DNA of 8,203 bases from Maribacter sp. (GTDB lineage: Bacteria; Bacteroidota; Bacteroidia; Flavobacteriales; Flavobacteriaceae). This document shows positions 1 to 4,426 of this stretch, in pieces (the first letter of the stretch is position 1; every line of letters starts with the position of its first letter). A program made the translations under genes and the position numbers. The notes under the pieces are model-generated. The model was not told the origin of the DNA and made no database searches. It saw only the letters and a program-made list of their open reading frames with translations. Where the stretch lies: the NCBI GenBank assembly GCA_018679695.1, contig JAHHKH010000034.1, forward strand, positions 1 to 8,203. Direction: 5' to 3'.

Positions 1-37
1 GCATTGCTAATTCATAAGAACGTAAACTAAAATTAAA

Positions 38-1180
38 ATGGCGAAAGTCGAAGTTAAAGATTTATTGGAAGCAGGTGTGCATTTTGGCCACCTAACAAGA
101 AAGTGGAATCCTAATATGGCGCCCTATATCTACATGGAGCGAAACGGAATCCACGTTATCAACCTCTACAAAACGGTAGCAAAATTAGAAGAGGCCAATG
201 AGGCCCTTAAAAAGATTGCTGCATCGGGCAGAAAAATACTTTTCGTTGCCACTAAGAAACAGGCAAAGGACATCGTTGCCGATAAAGTGGCAAAAGTAAA
301 TATGCCCTATATCACAGAAAGATGGCCGGGAGGTATGTTGACCAACTTCGTTACAATACGAAAAGCGGTCAAGAAAATGGCTTCGATTGATAGAATGAAG
401 AAAGATGGAACATTCAATACACTCTCCAAAAAAGAACGTCTTCAAGTAGACCGTTTACGTGCAAAACTAGAAAAGAACTTAGGTTCTATTTCAGAAATGA
501 CACGTTTGCCAGGTGCACTTTTTATTGTCGATATCATGAGAGAGCATATTGCAGTCAAAGAAGCACAAAAATTGAACATTCCCATTTTTGCAATGGTAGA
601 TACCAACTGCGACCCAAGGGATATCGACTTTATCGTACCATCAAATGACGATGCTTCCAAATCAATTGAACTGATCATGACCCAGGTAACCGATGCTGTC
701 GCCGAAGGCCTATCGGAACGTAAAGCTGAAAAGCAAGGCGATGCTCCTAAGGCTAGGAAGGAAGAAGCCCCAAAAGATGAGGCTCCAAAAGAAGTAGCCC
801 CAAAGGAAGAAGTTGCAACACCCGTTGTGGTTGAAGAGAAAGAAGAAGAAGAAAAAGTGGAAGAAGTCAAGGTAGAAGCACCTAAAGAAGCTGCTCCCAA
901 AAAGACCCCCAAAGCAAGTGCCGATAAAGCGGATAACCTAACAAAAATCGAAGGTATAGGACCAAAAGCTGCTGAGGCATTAGTGAATGCAGATATGGAC
1001 ACCTATGCTAAATTGGCAAAGGGCAAAGCGGATGAAATAAAAGAAATCCTTACGGCAGCTAGTTCAAGAATGGCTCACTTAGACCCAACATCATGGCCAA
1101 AACAAGCTAAAATGGCTGCGGAAGGGAAATGGGACGAACTTAAAGAATGGCAAGACAACGCCAAAGGTGGGGTCGAATAG
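38..1180 (+). CDS. rpsB: 30S ribosomal protein S2 with a C-terminal helix-hairpin-helix extension
   Basis: S2 of the small ribosomal subunit, which binds near the S1 site and 16S rRNA. Residues 1-230 are a complete S2 core: EAGVHFGH (11-18), RKWNPNMAPYIY (21-32), FVATKKQA (69-76), ERWPGGMLTNF (94-104), LPGALFIVD (157-165) and NIPIFAMVDTNCDP (180-193) are all present. The protein is 380 residues, while most bacterial S2 proteins are about 230-260. The extra part is a charged linker (about 231-298) and a folded-looking module (299-380) with the helix-hairpin-helix signature IEGIGPK (304-310) and a Trp-rich tail (W353, W365, W371). The reading frame is uninterrupted, so this is a genuine fusion and not a frameshift. 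The ATG follows an A-rich leader without Shine-Dalgarno. Only 37 bases precede it, so its promoter or any upstream operon partner lies outside the window. tsf follows after 74 bases. The core identity is near certain; the role of the extension is unknown. Confidence 0.98.
   Translation: MAKVEVKDLLEAGVHFGHLTRKWNPNMAPYIYMERNGIHVINLYKTVAKLEEANEALKKIAASGRKILFVATKKQAKDIVADKVAKVNMPYITERWPGGMLTNFVTIRKAVKKMASIDRMKKDGTFNTLSKKERLQVDRLRAKLEKNLGSISEMTRLPGALFIVDIMREHIAVKEAQKLNIPIFAMVDTNCDPRDIDFIVPSNDDASKSIELIMTQVTDAVAEGLSERKAEKQGDAPKARKEEAPKDEAPKEVAPKEEVATPVVVEEKEEEEKVEEVKVEAPKEAAPKKTPKASADKADNLTKIEGIGPKAAEALVNADMDTYAKLAKGKADEIKEILTAASSRMAHLDPTSWPKQAKMAAEGKWDELKEWQDNAKGGVE
740..931 (+). repeat. Low-complexity Lys/Glu/Ala/Pro coding repeat in rpsB linker
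   Basis: Codons 235-298 of rpsB encode degenerate repeats of the type (K/E)EAPK, for example APKDEAPKEVAPKEE, then an almost purely acidic block (EEKEEEEKVEE, 266-276), then a Lys/Ala/Pro block. It is in frame throughout and looks like a disordered tether between the S2 core and the C-terminal module. The purine-rich coding strand also explains a long spurious antisense reading frame here. Confidence 0.8.
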
Positions 1181-1213
1181 AATTTCATTAGGCATAGTTA
1201 ATCAAGTAATAAC

Positions 1214-1236
1214 ATTGTCATTTATACGATGACAAT
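1214..1236 (+). promoter_or_regulatory. Perfect hairpin in the rpsB-tsf spacer
   Basis: ATTGTCAT (1214-1221) and ATGACAAT (1229-1236) are exact reverse complements around the 7-base loop TTATACG. The structure ends 18 bases before the tsf start codon. No T-run follows, only an A-rich stretch, so it is not a normal intrinsic terminator. It could be an RNA-processing site, a partial attenuator or a control element for EF-Ts synthesis. The structure is directly visible; any function is inference. Confidence 0.5.
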
Positions 1237-1254
1237 ACCAAATAAAAATGTAAA

Positions 1255-2079
1255 ATGGCTAAAATTACCGCCGCAGAAGTAAATAAGTTAAGAAAGACCA
1301 CTGGTGCAGGAATGATGGACTGTAAAAACGCCTTGGTCGAAGCAGAGGGGGATTTCGAAAAAGCAATTGAGATTCTTCGTAAAAAAGGACAGAAGGTGGC
1401 TGCTAAAAGAGCAGACAGGGAATCCTCGGAAGGTGCCGCAATCGCCAAAGTGAACGGGGAAAATACGAAAGGTGTAATCATTTCATTGAATTGCGAGACA
1501 GACTTCGTTGCAAAAAATGAAAGCTTTGTTACCTTGGCAAATGATTTGGCCGATATAGCATTGGAGTACGACAGTAAAGAAGCTTTTCTAGCCGCTGATT
1601 TCAATGGTATGACTGTTCAGGACAAACTTACCGAGCAAACCGGAGTAATTGGTGAAAAAATAGAAATTGGAGGATTTAGCAAGCTTACTGCACCATTTGT
1701 CGGTTCGTATATCCACGCCGGTAATAAAATAGCAACCTTGGCCGGACTTTCCGCTGCTGTTGAAGGTGCTGCTGTTACTGCAAAGGATGTGGCCATGCAG
1801 GCTGCGGCGATGAATCCTGTTGCATTGAATGAAGAAGGTGTTGATCAATCTGTAATCGATAAGGAGATTGAAATCGCAAAAGACCAATTACGACAGGAAG
1901 GAAAGCCTGAAGCCATGTTGGATAATATTGCAAAAGGTAAACTGAAGCGATTCTTTAAGGACAATACTTTAGTCAACCAGGATTTCATTAAGAACAGCAA
2001 ACAGAGCGTTGCACAATATGTACAATCCGTTGACGCCGATTTGACTGTTACCGGATTTGCCCGGGTTGCACTGGGATAA
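1255..2079 (+). CDS. tsf: Translation elongation factor Ts
   Basis: EF-Ts is the cytoplasmic guanine-nucleotide exchange factor that releases GDP from EF-Tu. The 274-residue protein is of normal family length. It opens with the UBA-like N-terminal domain (about 1-55), including KLRKTTGAGMMDCKNAL (11-27), where the family usually reads RxxTGAGMMDCKxAL. It continues with the core motif CETDFVAKN (80-88), whose TDFV (82-85) is the hallmark that contacts the EF-Tu nucleotide site. A dimerisation-type core with HAGNKIATLAG follows, and the tail ends in VTGFARVALG. The start is fixed by homology to MAKITAAEV. A nearer upstream ATG at 1248 is followed at once by a stop. It follows rpsB in the usual order and is probably co-transcribed with it, with a hairpin in the spacer and a terminator after the stop. 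Confidence 0.98.
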   Translation: MAKITAAEVNKLRKTTGAGMMDCKNALVEAEGDFEKAIEILRKKGQKVAAKRADRESSEGAAIAKVNGENTKGVIISLNCETDFVAKNESFVTLANDLADIALEYDSKEAFLAADFNGMTVQDKLTEQTGVIGEKIEIGGFSKLTAPFVGSYIHAGNKIATLAGLSAAVEGAAVTAKDVAMQAAAMNPVALNEEGVDQSVIDKEIEIAKDQLRQEGKPEAMLDNIAKGKLKRFFKDNTLVNQDFIKNSKQSVAQYVQSVDADLTVTGFARVALG

Positions 2080-2081
2080 AT

Positions 2082-2096
2082 TCAGTTCTAAACTGA
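2082..2096 (+). other. Short hairpin just after the tsf stop codon
   Basis: TCAGTT (2082-2087) and AACTGA (2091-2096) pair exactly around a 3-base loop, starting 3 bases after the tsf stop and lying 8 bases upstream of the terminator stem. It has a weak AT-rich stem and no T-run. It may stabilise the mRNA 3' end together with the terminator, or be chance. Confidence 0.3.
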
Positions 2097-2104
2097 TGTT
2101 AAAG

Positions 2105-2135
2105 ACCGCCATACGCAAAGTACGGCGGTTTTTTT
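2105..2135 (+). terminator. Intrinsic terminator of rpsB-tsf, shared with the convergent cassette
   Basis: ACCGCCATAC (2105-2114) pairs with GTACGGCGGT (2120-2129) around the loop GCAAA with one A-C mismatch. A run of seven T follows (2129-2135). This is a strong rho-independent terminator for tsf. The stop codon of the minus-strand Xre gene (2134-2136) overlaps the end of the T-run. Transcription from the other side therefore enters the same stem, but the minus-strand T tract beyond it is short (CTTTAAC), so termination in that direction is probably weaker. Confidence 0.88.
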
Positions 2136-2340
2136 ATTCCCAGTCAGATGCTTCCAAGTTGAACATTGCATTAACAGGAACATCGAATATCTTGGAAAGT
2201 CGTAATGAAAGAACCGTTGATGGTACATATTTGCCGAGTTCCATGGCATTTATTGTCTGTCGGCTAACCTTGGCCTTTTCTGCCAATTGTGCTTGGGTTA
2301 AATTATGTATGGCACGTTGCACCTTTATACTATTCTTCAT
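2134..2340 (-). CDS. Short Xre-family helix-turn-helix transcriptional regulator
   Basis: A 68-residue protein consisting of almost nothing but one Cro/C1-type (HTH_3) DNA-binding domain, residues about 3-60. The pattern is clear: QAQLAEKAKVSRQTINAMELGKY (17-39), where AQLAEKA is the first HTH helix and SRQTINAME the recognition helix. PSTVLSLRLSKIFDVPVNAMF follows, as in YozG-like small regulators. There is no ligand-binding or oligomerisation domain. Its ATG lies inside the end of the upstream membrane-protein gene (11-base overlap, different frame), which suggests translational coupling. Small Xre proteins paired with a small membrane protein are common in bacteria; the regulator usually controls its own operon. 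Here the likely target is the inverted repeat at the cassette promoter, which is inference. The gene lies antisense to its ribosomal neighbours. Confidence 0.88.
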   Translation of the reverse strand: MKNSIKVQRAIHNLTQAQLAEKAKVSRQTINAMELGKYVPSTVLSLRLSKIFDVPVNAMFNLEASDWE

Positions 2341-2806
2341 AAGTCAGCGTCTTATTTAGATTAACCAAAGACCAATTGAATTTGATAATGAAAAAGATGA
2401 TTATCGTGTACATATTGATAATCATGACCCACAAAAAAGACAAGTCGTAAACAAACAGAAAGGCCAGAATTAAAATACCGTAATTCCAATATGTAGCCCA
2501 AACCAAAGATTGTAATCGAATTTTAGATATAAACTCATCTTCGTTTTTTTCTTTGGAAAATGCAACCATAAGTCCGCTTATAATCACCAAAACACCCAAT
2601 ATCTCGTTAAGTACGTTATTGGCTATAATACCAAAATATTTTTTTGTGCCTACAATTTCATCAATAAAAATTCCAAACACTTTTACATCTAAAATAGCGG
2701 GAGTCCAATCATACACTATAGTAAACAAACCTAATATTGCGGAAGGGATAAAAAATAGCCATCCTATTTTCTTGAATCTGTTGGGTAACAAATAATTAGT
2801 TCTCAT
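2330..2806 (-). CDS. Small four-helix membrane protein of an Xre-linked pair
   Basis: A 158-residue integral inner-membrane protein of unknown function. Four hydrophobic segments are visible: about 12-32, 63-84, 102-121 and 123-142. A polar cytoplasmic-looking stretch, SKEKNEDEFISKIRLQS (84-100), lies between helices 2 and 3. The N-terminus is basic (RFKK), so both ends probably face the cytoplasm. I recall similar proteins with a DE(Y/F)I.KIRL.SL.WA loop next to small Xre regulators in Bacteroidota, but I cannot assign a family name with certainty. It is the first gene of a two-gene minus-strand operon with the regulator. The ATG lies only about 14 bases downstream of a Bacteroidota-type promoter element, implying a very short leader. 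It has no catalytic motif and is not recognisably a toxin or immunity protein, although a sensor or anti-regulator role is possible. Confidence 0.82.
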   Translation of the reverse strand: MRTNYLLPNRFKKIGWLFFIPSAILGLFTIVYDWTPAILDVKVFGIFIDEIVGTKKYFGIIANNVLNEILGVLVIISGLMVAFSKEKNEDEFISKIRLQSLVWATYWNYGILILAFLFVYDLSFLWVMIINMYTIIIFFIIKFNWSLVNLNKTLTYEE

Positions 2807-2819
2807 TATATATTTTTAT

Positions 2820-2851
2820 CTAAAGTAATGTTTAATTTACTTTTAGACAAA
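2820..2851 (-). promoter_or_regulatory. Bacteroidota-type promoter of the Xre/membrane-protein cassette
   Basis: Read on the minus strand, TTTG (2851-2848) is followed after exactly 20 bases by TACTTTAG (2827-2820), a 7-of-8 match to the -7 consensus TAnnTTTG. The spacing is right for the primary sigma factor of this phylum. The start codon at 2806 is 14 bases from the -7 element, so the mRNA leader would be only a few bases long. Confidence 0.6.
2822..2843. promoter_or_regulatory. Inverted repeat overlapping the cassette promoter, candidate Xre operator
   Basis: AAAGTAA (2822-2828) and TTACTTT (2837-2843) are perfect reverse complements 8 bases apart. The similarity extends outward with a one-base slip: TCTAAAGTAA (2819-2828) against TTACTTTTAGA (2837-2847). 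The left arm covers the -7 element and the right arm lies in the spacer, where a bound dimeric Xre protein would block transcription. That the neighbouring regulator binds here is inference. The region is very AT-rich, so chance dyads are possible. Confidence 0.45.
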
Positions 2852-2863
2852 TTTTTATGTCTT

Positions 2864-2894
2864 TTTGTAAAGTATTTATTTCTATTTAATTTCT
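2864..2894 (+). promoter_or_regulatory. Weak candidate promoter for pyrH-frr
   Basis: TTTG (2864-2867) is followed after 19 bases by TAATTTCT (2887-2894), a 6-of-8 match to TAnnTTTG. pyrH needs a promoter in this 170-base gap because the gene before it points the other way. This is the best-spaced candidate I found, but the -7 match is imperfect. It would give a leader of about 75 bases. Confidence 0.3.
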
Positions 2895-2976
2895 CAATAC
2901 CTCTTCTTTAATCCCCTAATCCAAAATAATTCCAAAGGTTTTTTTGATTATTTTTACCGGAAACAATTATAAAAGC

Positions 2977-3684
2977 ATGCAATACAACAGAATTCTTTTA
3001 AAACTTAGTGGCGAGGCGCTAATGGGTGAAAAACAATACGGCATTGACCCAAAAAGACTCGCGGAGTACGCTCAGGAAATAAAGGAAGTAGTTAATAAGG
3101 GCATGCAAGTTGCCATTGTTATTGGCGGAGGTAATATTTTTAGGGGTTTGGCAGGCGCCAGTAACGGAATGGATCGGGTTCAAGCTGACCATATGGGAAT
3201 GCTGGCCACAGTAATAAATGGCTTGGCTTTGCAAAGTGCATTGGAAATTGCAGGTGTGGAGACCCGTTTACAATCTGCCATAAAAATAAATGAGGTGGCA
3301 GAACCATTCATCCGTAGACGAGCCATTAGGCATTTAGAAAAAGGGAGGGTTGTGATTTTTGGTGGTGGAACAGGTAATCCTTATTTCACGACAGATTCGG
3401 CTGCTGTTCTGCGGGCAATTGAGATCGAGGCCGATGTTATCCTTAAAGGAACCCGTGTAGATGGTATTTACACCTCTGACCCGGAAAAGAATAAAGATGC
3501 CACCAAGTTCGATTCCATTTCATTCAATGATGTATTGAGAAAAGGACTAAAAGTCATGGACACCACTGCGTTTACTTTGAGCCAAGAAAATGAACTGCCT
3601 ATTATTGTATTCGATATGAACAAAAAAGGCAATCTACTAAAGGTGCTTGACGGTGAAAATGTAGGCACAAAGGTGAATCTGTAA
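2977..3684 (+). CDS. pyrH: Uridylate (UMP) kinase
   Basis: UMP kinase phosphorylates UMP to UDP with ATP in pyrimidine nucleotide synthesis. It is a cytoplasmic hexamer of the amino-acid-kinase fold, usually activated by GTP and inhibited by UTP. The 235-residue protein has standard length. Visible motifs are LLKLSGEAL (7-15), VIGGGNIFRG (48-57), the UMP-binding region ADHMGMLATVING (70-82), GGGTGNPYFTTDSAA (129-143) and KGTRVDGIYTSDP (157-169). The frame is open upstream to a TTG at 2944, but that would add 11 residues with no counterpart in the family. The ATG at 2977, giving MQYNRILLKLSGEAL, is the right start. It lacks a Shine-Dalgarno sequence. frr follows 42 bases later, and the two are probably one transcript. 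The reversed cassette separates pyrH from tsf, with which it is often contiguous. Confidence 0.97.
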   Translation: MQYNRILLKLSGEALMGEKQYGIDPKRLAEYAQEIKEVVNKGMQVAIVIGGGNIFRGLAGASNGMDRVQADHMGMLATVINGLALQSALEIAGVETRLQSAIKINEVAEPFIRRRAIRHLEKGRVVIFGGGTGNPYFTTDSAAVLRAIEIEADVILKGTRVDGIYTSDPEKNKDATKFDSISFNDVLRKGLKVMDTTAFTLSQENELPIIVFDMNKKGNLLKVLDGENVGTKVNL

Positions 3685-3726
3685 TTTGGTATAGTTTATG
3701 TTATTTTGATTTGTAAAGCTTAGATT

Positions 3727-4284
3727 ATGAACGAAGAAGTTAAATTCATTTTAGACACCACAAAAGAAGGTATGGATGCAGCAATCCTGCACCTTGAAAA
3801 AGAATTCATAAAAATCCGTGCAGGAAAGGCAAGTCCTGCTATGTTGTCTTCCGTAATGGTAGACTATTATGGCTCCCAAACGCCCTTATCCCAAGTAGCC
3901 AATATAAATACGCCAGATGGTCGTACATTATCGGTACAACCATGGGAAAAAAGTATGTTACAAGAAATTGAAAATGCCATTATGCATGCTAATCTTGGTT
4001 TTAACCCAATGAACAATGGTGATTTTGTCATTATCAATGTACCGCCATTGACTGAAGAACGCAGAATACAATTGGCCAAACAAGCCAAGGCAGAAGCCGA
4101 ACACGCCAAAGTTGGTGTTCGTAATGCCAGACAGGAGGCCAATAAGGAAATCCGGGATTTGGATGATGCATCAGAAGATCTAAAGAAAAATACTGAAATG
4201 GATGTTCAAGAACTAACAGACAAATACATAAAGAAAATCGATGATTTCTTACATGCCAAGGAAGCTGAGATTATGAAAGTCTAA
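3727..4284 (+). CDS. frr: Ribosome recycling factor
   Basis: RRF splits the post-termination ribosome together with EF-G. The protein is 185 residues, the usual size. Domain I helices contain KIRAGKASPAML (29-40). The small domain II begins with VMVDYYGSQTPLSQVANI (43-60) and includes the conserved TLSVQPWEKSM (67-77). The return to domain I holds PPLTEERRIQLAKQAK (106-121) and VRNARQEANKEI (131-142), in which Arg132 and Arg135 correspond to the conserved basic ribosome-contacting positions. The ATG is preceded by an A/T-rich stretch without Shine-Dalgarno. It is the second gene of the pyrH-frr unit and is closed by a strong terminator 27 bases beyond its stop. Confidence 0.98.
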   Translation: MNEEVKFILDTTKEGMDAAILHLEKEFIKIRAGKASPAMLSSVMVDYYGSQTPLSQVANINTPDGRTLSVQPWEKSMLQEIENAIMHANLGFNPMNNGDFVIINVPPLTEERRIQLAKQAKAEAEHAKVGVRNARQEANKEIRDLDDASEDLKKNTEMDVQELTDKYIKKIDDFLHAKEAEIMKV

Positions 4285-4310
4285 AATTGTAGAAAACGAT
4301 GAACCAATAT

Positions 4311-4337
4311 AAAGCGACCTGCATGGGTCGCTTTTTT
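4311..4337 (+). terminator. Intrinsic terminator after frr
   Basis: AAAGCGACC (4311-4319) pairs perfectly with GGTCGCTTT (4326-4334) around the loop TGCATG, and the T-run reaches 4337. The GC-rich 6-bp core followed by six T is a classic rho-independent terminator. It ends the pyrH-frr transcript and separates it from the transporter. Confidence 0.92.
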
Positions 4338-4376
4338 GCATATATAAAACATGTTATTTTATTTAATTGTTGCAAT

Positions 4377-4408
4377 TTAGGAAGACAGCTTAGCATTCTT
4401 TACCTTTG
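4377..4408 (+). promoter_or_regulatory. Bacteroidota-type promoter of the RND/MMPL transporter
   Basis: TACCTTTG (4401-4408) is a perfect match to the -7 consensus TAnnTTTG. It is followed by CG, as is common at such promoters. Twenty bases upstream lies TTAG (4377-4380), a 3-of-4 match to the -33 TTTG. The start codon at 4427 is 18 bases downstream, so the leader is short. It lies just beyond the frr terminator, so the transporter gene is probably transcribed on its own. Confidence 0.65.
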
Positions 4409-4426
4409 CGCTCGTAAAAATCCTAG

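Noticed and set aside
1..37. Possible end of an upstream gene such as rpsI
   Set aside because: The 37 bases do not encode a recognisable C-terminus in any frame I read; they look like an A-rich leader.
442..1002. A 186-codon minus-strand open frame rich in Ser, Thr and Ala
   Set aside because: It is antisense to rpsB. Its composition is what the reverse strand of Lys/Glu/Ala-rich repeats must give, and the rpsB frame is clearly the real one.
2057..2359. A 100-codon plus-strand open frame after tsf
   Set aside because: It overlaps the end of tsf, reads through the terminator and lies antisense to the Xre gene, whose HTH motif is unmistakable.
2134..2806. Cassette read as a toxin-antitoxin or immunity module
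   Set aside because: The Xre protein alone suits an antitoxin, but the partner is a four-helix membrane protein of 158 residues without toxin-like features; a sensor/regulator pair is equally or more likely.
2944..2976. Upstream TTG start for pyrH adding 11 residues
   Set aside because: UMP kinases begin close to the (K)LSGEAL strand. The ATG at 2977 gives the normal 235-residue length.
3701..3708. TTATTTTG in the pyrH-frr spacer as a promoter for frr
   Set aside because: It lacks the A of TAnnTTTG, and the nearest upstream TTTG is only 12 bases away. The genes are probably co-transcribed.
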